From positions 1 through 46,020 of the forward strand of contig JBMNSJ010000013.1 of NCBI GenBank assembly GCA_050945135.1: 46,020 bases of DNA. The letters run 5' to 3'. A model generated the notes under the pieces. That model made no database searches. It saw only the letters and a program-made list of their open reading frames with translations, and was not told where the DNA came from. Origin of the DNA: WRIS01 sp050945135 (lineage in GTDB: Bacteria; Actinomycetota; Coriobacteriia; Coriobacteriales; Eggerthellaceae). The position numbers and the translations under genes were made by a program. This document shows positions 35,772-43,515 of this stretch, in pieces. Within the stretch, counting starts at the first letter, position 1; each line of letters opens with the position of its first letter.

Positions 35772-36860
35772 ATGACTTCTGCGATTAAATCATACTCCTA
35801 CGACGATCTTGCTGCGCTTGTGGCTTCCCTCGACCAGCCCCGCTTTCGGACAGACCAGCTCGTCCATTGGCTTTACGGGCAAGGAGTCTCGAGCTACCAA
35901 GAAATGACGAACCTGCCAAAAACTTTTCGTGAAATACTTGCGCAAGATTATCCGCTGTTTTCGCCGCGTGTCGTTAATCAACAAACTTCACAAGACGGCA
36001 CGAGAAAGTATGTACTCGAATTTGAAGACGGCGCGCGCGTTGAAACAGTTGCAATTCCTAATTATGAAGTCGAAAACGATGCGAGCAGCTCCTCGAGCTC
36101 AGAAGCCGACGAGCGTCCTTCATCCCGCAAGAAACGTCTTACCGCGTGTCTTTCTACACAGGTTGGCTGTGCCATGGAGTGCTCTTTTTGTGCAAGCGGG
36201 ATGGAAGGTTTTACGCGCAACCTTCTTCCTGGTGAGATTATCGATCAAATTCATGTGATTCAACGCGATTTTGACGCACGCGTCAGTAATCTCGTGATTA
36301 TGGGACAAGGCGAAGCTTTCCTCAACCATGACAATACCTTAGCAGCGCTTCGATATGCTAACTCACCGAAAGCGCTTGAAATTGGTGCGAGACACATAAC
36401 CATTTCTACCTGCGGTATTTTAGGCGGCATCTCTCGACTCGCGCGAGAACCCGAGCAGTTCACTCTTGCTGTCTCTCTTCATTCGGCCGAACAGGCCGTG
36501 CGCGATAAGCTTATGCCTCGCGTCTCGAATGCGCCCCTACCGGAGCTTAAGAAAGTGCTGCAAGACTATGTCAAACACAGCGGACGGCGAGTGAGTCTCG
36601 AATATCTTCTTATCAAGGGCCTGACCGATACCAAGCAAGCACAACAATCTCTCGTTGCTTTTTGTGAGGGTCTTTTATGCCACGTGAATCTTCTGCCCAT
36701 CAATGCAGTCGTCGACAGCTCTTTCCAACCAAGCAGCCCTTCTTTGATGAAGTCCTGGGAACACGCGCTTCAGCAAGCGGGTATTCCCGTTTCTATTCGG
36801 AACTCAAGAGGCTCTGACATTGACGGAGCCTGTGGCCAGCTCAAAAACGCCTGCAAGTAG
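35772..36860 (+). CDS. rlmN: 23S rRNA (adenine2503-C2)-methyltransferase RlmN
   Basis: RlmN is a radical-SAM enzyme that methylates A2503 of 23S rRNA and A37 of some tRNAs. The 362-residue protein has an N-terminal accessory domain, then CSTQVGCAMECSFCASGMEG with the radical-SAM CxxxCxxC. GQGEAFLNHDN, the SAM-binding ITISTCGI and the C-terminal DGACGQL carrying the second catalytic Cys follow. The N-terminus (MTSAIKSYSYDDLAAL) is of normal length. It appears leaderless. Confidence 0.95.
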   Translation: MTSAIKSYSYDDLAALVASLDQPRFRTDQLVHWLYGQGVSSYQEMTNLPKTFREILAQDYPLFSPRVVNQQTSQDGTRKYVLEFEDGARVETVAIPNYEVENDASSSSSSEADERPSSRKKRLTACLSTQVGCAMECSFCASGMEGFTRNLLPGEIIDQIHVIQRDFDARVSNLVIMGQGEAFLNHDNTLAALRYANSPKALEIGARHITISTCGILGGISRLAREPEQFTLAVSLHSAEQAVRDKLMPRVSNAPLPELKKVLQDYVKHSGRRVSLEYLLIKGLTDTKQAQQSLVAFCEGLLCHVNLLPINAVVDSSFQPSSPSLMKSWEHALQQAGIPVSIRNSRGSDIDGACGQLKNACK

Positions 36861-36870
36861 TTTCTTTCGC

Positions 36871-38076
36871 CTATGCGCTAATTATATCGAACAAACGTTT
36901 CAGGTCTTCTTCGTCCTGAAATTCGATTTCGATTTTATTCTTACCCTGTGCGCTCTTTACACGCACGTTTGTACTGAGTGTCTCCTTAAGGGAACGCGCC
37001 ACTGTTTTATACGATCGCGGCATTACCTTGCGCTTCGCTCCATCTGTTTTGTTTTCTGCCATCGAATACAAACGAGCGAACGATTCTGCTTCGCGAACTG
37101 AAAGCTTTTCTTTTACTAGCCGCTCACTGAGCTTTTGTCTTCCTTCTTTACTCGGAATCGAAAGTATCGCCCGTGCGTGGCCAGATGATATTTTCTCCTC
37201 GAAGAGCAACTGCTGTGCATCCTCGGGGAGCTCCAATAGTCGCAGAGCATTCGCAACTGTTGAACGACCCTTCGACACTGCTTCTGCTACCTGGGACTGA
37301 GTCATTCCTTTGCGCTCCATTAGACGAAGGTAGCCGTAAGCTTCTTCAATCGGATTTAAGTCCGAACGCTGGATGTTCTCAATTAGTGCCAGTTCGAGCG
37401 CTTTGTCGTCATCAGCTTCTCGAATACGAATCGGGATGCTCTTAATATTTAGCGTCTTGCATGCTTGCCAGCGCCGCTCTCCCGCAATTATTTGATATTC
37501 GGCGCCAATCTTACGTACGAGAATCGGCTGCAAGAGACCTTCACGATCAATCGAAGCTGCAAGCTCTTCTATTTCTTCCTTTTTGAAGTTTGTTCGCGGC
37601 TGATCCGGGTTCGGATGCACCGAAGAAATTGGGACTTCGTCTACAGAGCTATCAGCTGCAGGTTCCGCTTCTTTTTCCTCTGCCTTAGCCTGCTGCTCAG
37701 TTTTTGCAGCCTCTACTGGTTTCGCAGCCTCTTCCTTCGCCACCTCGCGCTCTTTCACGCCTTTGATAATTATGTGATCGTCATCCATATAAGACGCAGC
37801 TTTTTCTTTAGAGTCACTCACCGGTGCTTCTTTGTCGTCTGAAGCCTCTTTTGGTGCCTCCGATGCTTCTTCTTTAGACGTGAGCTCTTCTTTCTTTTGA
37901 GAGATGGGCTTCTTTGCAGCGGTTGGCTTAGTATTCCGCGATTGTACTGAGCTTTCTTCGAACTCTACGGTTTCTCTTTCCTTAACTGGCGCTTCTGCAG
38001 GAATAGCTTCATCCGCGCTTCCGCCAAGCAGAGAATTCAATCCCCTACCTAACCCACTCTTTGTATTTTTAGCCAC
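36871..38076 (-). CDS. parB: Chromosome partitioning protein ParB
   Basis: ParB binds parS, spreads, and uses CTP as a switch. The 401-residue protein is longer than typical (~290) because of an acidic, Lys/Glu/Ala-rich N-terminal ~150 residues. Then come VHPNPDQPR (Box I), GERRWQA (Box II, CTP-binding), ENIQRSDLN (Box III), a helix-turn-helix (MTQSQVAEAVSKGRSTVANALRLL) and a C-terminal dimer domain. I start at a GTG (38076) whose ribosome binding site GAGGAAG lies in the end of parA, overlapping it by 8 bases. Four parS sites occur just upstream of parA. Confidence 0.95.
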   Translation of the reverse strand: MAKNTKSGLGRGLNSLLGGSADEAIPAEAPVKERETVEFEESSVQSRNTKPTAAKKPISQKKEELTSKEEASEAPKEASDDKEAPVSDSKEKAASYMDDDHIIIKGVKEREVAKEEAAKPVEAAKTEQQAKAEEKEAEPAADSSVDEVPISSVHPNPDQPRTNFKKEEIEELAASIDREGLLQPILVRKIGAEYQIIAGERRWQACKTLNIKSIPIRIREADDDKALELALIENIQRSDLNPIEEAYGYLRLMERKGMTQSQVAEAVSKGRSTVANALRLLELPEDAQQLLFEEKISSGHARAILSIPSKEGRQKLSERLVKEKLSVREAESFARLYSMAENKTDGAKRKVMPRSYKTVARSLKETLSTNVRVKSAQGKNKIEIEFQDEEDLKRLFDIISA

Positions 38077-39067
38077 GTGCAATCACTTCCTCTGCAAGTT
38101 TAATATATGACTTTGCCCCTTTTCCTGAAGGGTCATATTCGGTAATAGGCTGTCCATAGCTTGGAGCCTCTGAAAGCTTTACCGATCGCGGAATTACCAC
38201 ATCAAACACCGTTTTACCGAAATAGTTCCTAACTTCTTCTTCTACTTGGCGTGATAGCGTTGTTCTCTTGTCATACATAGTAATCAGAACACCAAATATA
38301 TCCAGGCTTGGATTTAGCATGCTTTTGACTCGTTTCATTGAATCAAGAAGTTTTGTCACGCCTTCGAGCGCATAGAATTCACTTTGAATTGGGATTAGCA
38401 GCTTATCTGCTGCCACAAGCGCATTTACAGTTAATAATCCAAGAGACGGAGGGCAGTCAATAAGTATGTAGTCGTATTTACCCCTAAGACTACCAACGGA
38501 ATCTTTTAGTCGATTCTCACGCGCCATGGCAGATACGAGCTCCACCTCTGCTCCAGCTAGATTTATCGTTGCTGGGAGAAGATCAAGCCCCTCTGTTACA
38601 TCAGGAATTATTGCATCTTGAACGGGCACCTCGTTTAACAGCACATCATAGATGCAGTTTTCGATGTGACTCTTCTCAATCCCGAGACCGCTGGAAGAAT
38701 TACCCTGCGGGTCAAGGTCAATTAGAAGGACCTGCTTGTTTCTTTCTCCCAAGGCTGCTGCCAGATTTATTGCGGTTGTGGACTTTCCCACTCCGCCTTT
38801 CTGGTTGATGACGGCAATAATTTTTGTTTGCCCAATAGTGTGACCTACCGGTTTCTTTTGTTCAAAAGATTTAATCTCGCGAGCTTCAATCTCGCGCTCC
38901 TCAATCTCTTGTGTTACTTCGCGTTCAACTACCTCCGCTAATTGTGCATCTGCTTCTGTAAAAGATTTTTCTTCTTCTGCTGGAGGTGACTGCTCTTCTT
39001 CCATTATGTCAGTCGTGATAGTCTCTGCTTTCTTTTTGCCACGTTTTAGACCATCAAGTATTCCCAC
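38069..39067 (-). CDS. parA: Chromosome partitioning ATPase ParA
   Basis: ParA is a Walker-type ATPase that forms nucleoid gradients moving ParB-parS. The 332-residue protein begins MGILDGLKRGKKK, then has an acidic, Glu-rich extension to about residue 75. The P-loop INQKGGVGKSTTAINLA, the DLDPQGNSSSGLG motif and DYILIDCPPSLG complete the core. The extension is unusual for chromosomal ParA. It overlaps parB and lies in the conserved origin-proximal order. Confidence 0.95.
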   Translation of the reverse strand: MGILDGLKRGKKKAETITTDIMEEEQSPPAEEEKSFTEADAQLAEVVEREVTQEIEEREIEAREIKSFEQKKPVGHTIGQTKIIAVINQKGGVGKSTTAINLAAALGERNKQVLLIDLDPQGNSSSGLGIEKSHIENCIYDVLLNEVPVQDAIIPDVTEGLDLLPATINLAGAEVELVSAMARENRLKDSVGSLRGKYDYILIDCPPSLGLLTVNALVAADKLLIPIQSEFYALEGVTKLLDSMKRVKSMLNPSLDIFGVLITMYDKRTTLSRQVEEEVRNYFGKTVFDVVIPRSVKLSEAPSYGQPITEYDPSGKGAKSYIKLAEEVIARG

Positions 39068-39160
39068 AAAGGCCCCCTTTCGTAAGGCGGTAGATAACTA
39101 AAGTTAGTATACACGAATCCTAGCAGGCTTAAAAAATTATTCTCGGCAATCTCAATAAAA

Positions 39161-39176
39161 TGTTTCACGTGAAACA
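39161..39176. promoter_or_regulatory. parS site 1
   Basis: A perfect copy of the 16-bp palindrome TGTTTCACGTGAAACA, which ParB binds. It lies about 95 bp upstream of parA. Confidence 0.95.
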
Positions 39177-39218
39177 TTTAGCTTGGTGTGCACTGTTTGT
39201 TGGAGACACCTTGCTTAT

Positions 39219-39234
39219 TGTTTCACGTGAAACA
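39219..39234. promoter_or_regulatory. parS site 2
   Basis: Second perfect 16-bp parS palindrome, 58 bp from the first and 127 bp before the DUF559 gene. Confidence 0.95.
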
Positions 39235-39361
39235 ATTCGACGTCTTCAATATTTAAGTATTGTCGAACTTCTGTAGCACTTCTGTATGGTTGGCGCATGC
39301 TTTCTGTAGGAATCGTCAAGTATGCTTCAAACAATAATCAACTTGAGCTAAGGAGACTGAA

Positions 39362-39763
39362 ATGGGACTTCCTCGAAATAATAATCTTTGTATATTCAAA
39401 AATAAGCTACGAATAAATATGACTGAGGCAGAAAAGCGTCTTTGGTATGAGTTTTTAGGTGACTATTCTCCAAACTTTGTATGTCAAAAGATAATTGGGC
39501 CATATATTGTTGACTTCTTTTGTAACACGGTGCGACTTTCTATTGAGCTAGATGGATCACAGCACTATGAAGAAGATGGTCGTAAACATGATGAGGTTAG
39601 GACAACATTTCTAGAAATGCTTGAAATCAAAGAACTTCGTTTTCCAAATAATGCTATCTGGGAAAATTTTGAGGGCGTATGTGAGGTTATACATAACGAA
39701 ACACAAAAAAGGCGCAATGATCTTATCCGGATTCCGCTTTCAGTTGTTAAGAAAAAGAGATAA
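39362..39763 (+). CDS. DUF559 endonuclease-like protein
   Basis: The 133-residue protein has the full compact DUF559 pattern: MTEAEKRLWYEFL, FVCQKIIGPYIVDFFCNTVRL, the acidic core SIELDGSQHYEEDGRKHDE, then ELRFPNNAIWENFEGVCEVI. This resembles a Vsr/restriction-like PD-(D/E)XK fold. AAGGAGACTGAA precedes the ATG. The gene is AT-rich and lies opposite to its neighbours, between parS sites 2 and 3 and between parA and rsmG, where the conserved order normally has nothing. Nuclease activity is inferred, not shown. Confidence 0.85.
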   Translation: MGLPRNNNLCIFKNKLRINMTEAEKRLWYEFLGDYSPNFVCQKIIGPYIVDFFCNTVRLSIELDGSQHYEEDGRKHDEVRTTFLEMLEIKELRFPNNAIWENFEGVCEVIHNETQKRRNDLIRIPLSVVKKKR

Positions 39764-39782
39764 CGGAGCACACCTTGCAAAT

Positions 39783-39798
39783 TGTTTCACGTGAAACA
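39783..39798. promoter_or_regulatory. parS site 3
   Basis: Third perfect 16-bp parS palindrome, 19 bp after the DUF559 gene stop and just past the rsmG stop. Confidence 0.95.
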
Positions 39799-39810
39799 TT
39801 TAACCAAGTG

Positions 39811-40521
39811 TCAAGAAAGAGGACGCTTTTGTGCTATACCAATGCGGCGAGGAAGACTAATCTCAGGATTTTTATATTTCTCAAAGACGAGAATCTGTCT
39901 ATGCCCGTAGTTGTTGCTTAGAGAGATTTCTCTTTCCGAAAGAAGTCTTAGCCCAAGTTTATGCTCTAGTGATATTGCATGCTGCTTTTCGCTGTTTTCA
40001 ATATTCGCTTTATAGCATACAAGATGCCCGCCTTCTTTAAGTAGGGGAGCAGCAAGTTCTAATAAAGACGGCAGGGAGCTTAAGGCGCGTGCAGTGAGAA
40101 CCGCGAAGTGTTCAGGGTGATCAAGCGCAAGCTCTTCAATACGACCAGAATATACGCTAACTCCGCTGCTAAGTTCGAGATCATCAATAATTTGCGACAA
40201 AACAGCTGCTTTCTTCTTAACGGAGTCTACAAGAAGAGTCTTTCTGTGTGTCGTTATAGCCAAAGGAATGCCGGGAAAGCCTCCTCCAGTACCCAAATCC
40301 GCATAGGCACCGTCAGGAGCATTCTTTAGTTCCTGGAGTGCGGTTAAGGAATCTTCGATGTGTAAAATTAGAGCATCGTCGGGAGAAGTGATTCGCGTAA
40401 GATTATGTGTCTTGTTAGCCTGAATAACCAACTCTAAGTGCCACTCTATAAGCATCTGCTCTTCTTTAGGAAATGAAGAGAGTACTAGATCAACAGTTTC
40501 AGAAGATGTTTTTGGGCTCAT
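39811..40521 (-). CDS. rsmG: 16S rRNA (guanine527-N7)-methyltransferase RsmG
   Basis: RsmG makes m7G527 in 16S rRNA using SAM. The 236-residue protein has the class I SAM site YADLGTGGGFPGIPLA, LLVDSVKKKAAVL and FAVLTARALSSLPSLLE. AGGTATAGCT precedes its ATG. In many genomes it lies between khpB and parA exactly as here. Loss of this enzyme causes low-level streptomycin resistance in other species. Confidence 0.96.
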   Translation of the reverse strand: MSPKTSSETVDLVLSSFPKEEQMLIEWHLELVIQANKTHNLTRITSPDDALILHIEDSLTALQELKNAPDGAYADLGTGGGFPGIPLAITTHRKTLLVDSVKKKAAVLSQIIDDLELSSGVSVYSGRIEELALDHPEHFAVLTARALSSLPSLLELAAPLLKEGGHLVCYKANIENSEKQHAISLEHKLGLRLLSEREISLSNNYGHRQILVFEKYKNPEISLPRRIGIAQKRPLS

Positions 40522-40539
40522 AGCTATACCTGTTCTTAA

Positions 40540-40555
40540 TGTTTCACGTGAAACA
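40540..40555. promoter_or_regulatory. parS site 4
   Basis: Fourth perfect 16-bp parS palindrome, in the short rsmG-khpB gap. No further site was seen in the rest of the window. Confidence 0.95.
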
Positions 40556-40593
40556 TTAAGCTTGGGGTGTTATCAGACTGGAAGACAAAAAGC

Positions 40594-41184
40594 TTACTGG
40601 GGGATTACCACAATGTGACGACCAGCACCTTCGCCCTCAGAAGCAGTTTCAACTCGTTCATCATTACGGAGAGCAATATGTACGATACGACGCTCATAAG
40701 GTGTCATTGGGCGGAGCTTAACATTTTTGTTTTGCCCAGCAGCACGATTTGCAGCAGAGTGAGCAATAGACTCAAGTTTCTGGCGTTGTCTGTTTTTATA
40801 ACCCTCAACATCGACTACAACAGGGTAGCGGAAACCAATCTTGCGAACCGTGATTGCAGAAACAATGAATTGAAGTGCATCAAGAGTTCTTCCATGTCGT
40901 CCAATAAGCACAGCGAGGTCTGGACCGGTAATGTCAAGAATGAGCTCGCCTTCATCTCCCTCATATTCATCTATAGTAGCTTCTCCAACATCAAAGTACT
41001 TCAGAATATCTTGAAGGACAGCGATTGCGGTATCGGCAACCTCATCTAGCTCTTCATCTGTAAGGGATTCTTTTTCCTCGATAGTACTGCTTCGAGCTTC
41101 ATCTACTTCGGCGTCAACAATTTCCTCAAAAGCTTCTTCGGCTAGAATTTCTTCGCTGTTCACCTGTTCATTCTCATTACTCAT
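40594..41184 (-). CDS. khpB: RNA-binding protein KhpB (Jag)
   Basis: KhpB (Jag) is a KH/R3H RNA-binding protein that works with KhpA in several Gram-positive bacteria. The 196-residue protein has an acidic N-terminal ~60 residues, a KH domain (VLIGRHGRTLDALQFIVS) and a C-terminal R3H domain (MTPYERRIVHIALRNDERV). It ends in EGAGRHIVVIPQ. AAGGAGTC lies seven bases before the ATG. It follows yidC as usual. Confidence 0.93.
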   Translation of the reverse strand: MSNENEQVNSEEILAEEAFEEIVDAEVDEARSSTIEEKESLTDEELDEVADTAIAVLQDILKYFDVGEATIDEYEGDEGELILDITGPDLAVLIGRHGRTLDALQFIVSAITVRKIGFRYPVVVDVEGYKNRQRQKLESIAHSAANRAAGQNKNVKLRPMTPYERRIVHIALRNDERVETASEGEGAGRHIVVIPQ

Positions 41185-41238
41185 GAAAAGACTCCTTCAA
41201 CTATTAACAGACCTACCTAAATAAGAGTAAGCCGTAAA

Positions 41239-42012
41239 TTACTTTCCTTTTTTGGTTGGACGAGGTTTCTTTTGCTTTCTAACAACATCTACCTCAATTG
41301 CCTCAACCTCAATCATGGCCTCTGCTTCGCGATCTCTTCTTCTGAAGATGCTCATTGAAATCTGTTGCTGAGCGACCTGAATAATACCTGAAGTGCCCCA
41401 AAAGAGAAGTACACCAGCTGGCATGGTCCAACTTATGAACAGCATAAACACACTCATCACACCACTCATGATAAGAGTTTGTTTACCCTGAGCAGTTCCA
41501 AAATTGTGACGTTGCTGCAAAATCATAGGAAGGAAAGTGGCGCCAGCGAAGATAATCATAAGAATCAGATAGGGAACAAATGTTCCTATTCCACCTTCGA
41601 ATGAACCCGCGGGGGACATAATAAGACTTGGGATAATATCGTAAAATGAATAACTACCTGCGAGATCGCGTCCCTCCATCTCTCGCAACACCTGGAATAG
41701 GGCGAAAAAGATTGGTAGCTGGATGATCATGGGTAAACAGCCGGCAAGGGGATTAAACTTTGCTTCCGCATATAGCTTCTGCATCTCCTCTTGTTGCCTA
41801 CTTGGATTATCGGCATATTTCTCTTTTATCTCATTAAGTAAAGGGGTTACCTTCTGAATTTGGAATGAAGACTTGGTCTGTTTATGCGTAAGAGGAGATA
41901 TTAGTAAACGGAAAATTACCGTTACCAAAATAATTGCTAATCCCCAGTCGTGGCAAATATTGAAAAAGACTTCAAAACAAAAGAATATTCCGTCTTTAAA
42001 CGCGTCCCACAT
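41239..42012 (-). CDS. yidC: Membrane protein insertase YidC
   Basis: YidC inserts and folds membrane proteins. The 257-residue short Gram-positive-type protein begins directly with a hydrophobic segment (GIFFCFEVFFNICHDWGLAIILVTVIFRLLISPL) and has the conserved KYADNPSRQQEEMQKLYAE loop. Next come LAGCLPMIIQLPIFFALFQVL and further hydrophobic segments. It ends in a basic KQKKPRPTKKGK tail. No N-terminal lipoprotein or long periplasmic domain is present. AGGAAGGATT lies upstream. Confidence 0.95.
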   Translation of the reverse strand: MWDAFKDGIFFCFEVFFNICHDWGLAIILVTVIFRLLISPLTHKQTKSSFQIQKVTPLLNEIKEKYADNPSRQQEEMQKLYAEAKFNPLAGCLPMIIQLPIFFALFQVLREMEGRDLAGSYSFYDIIPSLIMSPAGSFEGGIGTFVPYLILMIIFAGATFLPMILQQRHNFGTAQGKQTLIMSGVMSVFMLFISWTMPAGVLLFWGTSGIIQVAQQQISMSIFRRRDREAEAMIEVEAIEVDVVRKQKKPRPTKKGK

Positions 42013-42053
42013 ATATATTAATCCTTCCTATATTCCAAAAAGGTCCAACTTAA

Positions 42054-42296
42054 TTACGGTACAGGATCATATCCGTGGGGACCTCCCGGGCGACACTTTA
42101 GTATTCTTTTTGCGGTAAGAATGAACCCTTTAGAAAAGCCATATCTCTTAAAAGCAATGATTCCGTATTCTGAGCATGTCGGTTCAAAACGACAAGAGGA
42201 CGGAAACAGGGGAGATATAGCTGCGCGATAAAAAGTAATCAGAAGGATAGCTAACCTACAAGGTATATCCTTAATCGTCTTTTTAACGTCGACCAT
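42054..42296 (-). CDS. yidD: Membrane protein insertion efficiency factor YidD
   Basis: YidD is a short cytoplasmic membrane-associated helper of YidC. The 80-residue protein has the family core IAISPLFPSSCRFEPTCSEY-like sequence (YRAAISPLFPSSCRFEPTCSEY), the C-terminal RILKCRPGGPHGYDPVP and three conserved cysteines. AAAGGTTGAAGA precedes the ATG. It sits between rnpA and yidC as usual. Confidence 0.95.
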   Translation of the reverse strand: MVDVKKTIKDIPCRLAILLITFYRAAISPLFPSSCRFEPTCSEYGIIAFKRYGFSKGFILTAKRILKCRPGGPHGYDPVP

Positions 42297-42322
42297 TCTT
42301 CAACCTTTATATTATGAACTCA

Positions 42323-42646
42323 CTACTGTATTGCTTTCGTGAGCAGTTCATTACATACATCAAACACTTTACTATAGTTAACGTCGTTTATACGTGATTT
42401 AGCAAGAAATATCACATCATAGTCGGTCCACGGACCACCTAAATCCTTGCAAAGTGCACGCATTCTTCTTTTCGACCTATTTCGCCACACGGCATTACCT
42501 AATTTTTTACCTGCAATAAAAGCAACACGACCTGCTTGGCCGTGTTGCTGACGTTTTCTTACTATTAAGGTAAGGTACGGAGCGCTAAAGCGCCTCCCGC
42601 ATGAAAAGAGACAGGATATCTCGGTGCTGGATTTTATAGTTTCCAA
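42323..42646 (-). CDS. rnpA: Ribonuclease P protein component
   Basis: RnpA is the protein subunit of RNase P, which matures tRNA 5' ends. The ~107-residue protein has the family core RNRSKRRMRALCK and the N-terminal cleft pattern FSAPYLTLIVRKRQ. I place the start at the TTG at 42646 (giving METIKS), five bases after AAGGA; a GTG three bases upstream is only two bases from it. It lies 12 bases after the rpmH stop. Confidence 0.9.
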   Translation of the reverse strand: METIKSSTEISCLFSCGRRFSAPYLTLIVRKRQQHGQAGRVAFIAGKKLGNAVWRNRSKRRMRALCKDLGGPWTDYDVIFLAKSRINDVNYSKVFDVCNELLTKAIQ

Positions 42647-42658
42647 CACAATCCTTCT

Positions 42659-42793
42659 TTACACGCAGAGGCGTTTGCGTCCCTTGGCGCGGCGAGAAGA
42701 CAAAACGGCGCGGCCGCCTTTTGTCGACATACGTGCACGAAAACCGTGACACTTCGCACGCTTACGAGTATTTGGCTGATAAGTGCGCTTCAT
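42659..42793 (-). CDS. rpmH: 50S ribosomal protein L34 (44 aa)
   Basis: The frame from the ATG at 42793 gives MKRTYQPNTRKRAKCHGFRA at the start and a basic end in RRAKGRKRLCV, the unmistakable 44-residue L34 with KRTYQPN at its N-terminus. AAGGGAATGATT precedes the ATG. It heads the rpmH-rnpA-yidD-yidC-khpB-rsmG transcript and lies beside the origin as in most bacteria. Confidence 0.97.
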   Translation of the reverse strand: MKRTYQPNTRKRAKCHGFRARMSTKGGRAVLSSRRAKGRKRLCV

Positions 42794-42827
42794 AATCATT
42801 CCCTTCTAAATAAAGAGCAACCTCAAA

Positions 42828-42855
42828 AGTATATGTTACTTACTTAGGAAGTCAA
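42828..42855 (-). promoter_or_regulatory. rpmH: Promoter of the rpmH operon
   Basis: On the minus strand TTGACT (42850-42855) is 16 bases from TATACT (42828-42833), 35 bases before rpmH. Both boxes match the sigma-70 consensus at five of six positions. Confidence 0.75.
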
Positions 42856-42961
42856 GAATTAATACAAATGAATAAAAATATTTCTAAGCTCAAAAAGTTG
42901 CATAAAATTGATCAATTATGTCAGTTTTCAATAATTTAGAAACTTTGTATCTTATAAAAAT

Positions 42962-42970
42962 TGTGGAAAA
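42962..42970 (-). promoter_or_regulatory. DnaA-box-like site 1
   Basis: TTTTCCACA on the minus strand, one base from the TTATCCACA consensus. Confidence 0.55.
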
Positions 42971-43002
42971 TGTTAATAACTCTCAATTCACACGTAATTC
43001 GT

Positions 43003-43011
43003 TGTGGAAAT
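43003..43011 (-). promoter_or_regulatory. DnaA-box-like site 2
   Basis: ATTTCCACA on the minus strand, 41 bp from site 1 and in the same orientation, two bases from consensus. Confidence 0.5.
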
Positions 43012-43026
43012 CTTTTTAAAGGGCGA

Positions 43027-43259
43027 AAGTCAAGGAAAATTTCAACAATTCTTACTCTTTCCTTATGAGCAGGTGAAGAACGCGCGCATACCAAATCATA
43101 TATTTTGACCAGGTGTTTTATATCAACGAAATACTTAAAACAGATGTTCCATATGATAAATTTAGTAATTACACTCTCTCTTGAAACCTTTATACGTCTT
43201 ACTTATTTTTACCTGGGAAAACCAATTTTTTAATGAAGTCAAGGAAAATTTCAACAATT
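43027..43259 (+). repeat. Exact 24-bp direct repeats in oriC
   Basis: The 24 bases at 43027-43050 occur again, identical, at 43236-43259, 209 bp apart (core GGAAAATTTCAACAATT). A shorter relative (GAAGTCAAGAATT) lies near 42848. They may be origin-specific protein sites; nothing coding is present. Confidence 0.7.
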
Positions 43260-43311
43260 TTCAATATTTTTCTTCCAAATTATTCAGTTGTATTTCCTTC
43301 TAGTTTTAACG

Positions 43312-43320
43312 TTTTCCACT
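43312..43320 (+). promoter_or_regulatory. DnaA-box-like site 3
   Basis: TTTTCCACT on the plus strand, two bases from consensus and in the orientation opposite to sites 1 and 2. Confidence 0.45.
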
Positions 43321-43347
43321 TTTTATGAATAAAATGTTGAAAACTTT

Positions 43348-43372
43348 GAATATCCCCGGTCACAGGATATTC
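43348..43372. promoter_or_regulatory. Palindrome near the dnaA side of oriC
   Basis: GAATATCC (43348-43355) and GGATATTC (43365-43372) are perfect 8-bp arms around a GC-rich 9-base centre. Related AATATCCC and GAATATAGCCC motifs lie just after it. It could bind a regulator, perhaps the winged-helix protein encoded next to it. Confidence 0.4.
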
Positions 43373-43451
43373 AATACATTTAAATATCCCGAATTTATTT
43401 GAATATAGCCCCTATTTCCTCGTTTTCTTATGAATTAGCCTATACTTTGCA

Positions 43452-43491
43452 TTAAATAGTATTGAATAGTGTTAAATCTTATTGAATACGA
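43452..43491 (+). repeat. Tandem 20-bp AT-rich repeat before the HATPase gene
   Basis: Two adjacent units (43452-43471 and 43472-43491) share TTAAAT and TATTGAATA, matching at 15 of 20 positions. Such AT-rich repeats are common in DNA unwinding elements, so this is a candidate melting site. Confidence 0.5.
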
Positions 43492-43515
43492 GATTACCTT
43501 GAATTATTAGGATAG

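Larger units (their letters stand above)
42856..43515. other. Replication origin region (oriC)
   Basis: The 660-bp AT-rich, gene-free stretch between the divergent rpmH and HATPase/dnaA genes has origin features. DnaA-box-like sites occur at 42962-42970 (TGTGGAAAA), 43003-43011 (TGTGGAAAT) and 43312-43320 (TTTTCCACT). Two exact 24-bp direct repeats, a palindrome and a 20-bp tandem repeat near the dnaA-side end also lie here. No perfect TTATCCACA is present, so DnaA may prefer TTTTCCACA. The adjacent parS cluster, parAB and dnaA support this as the origin. Confidence 0.85.
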
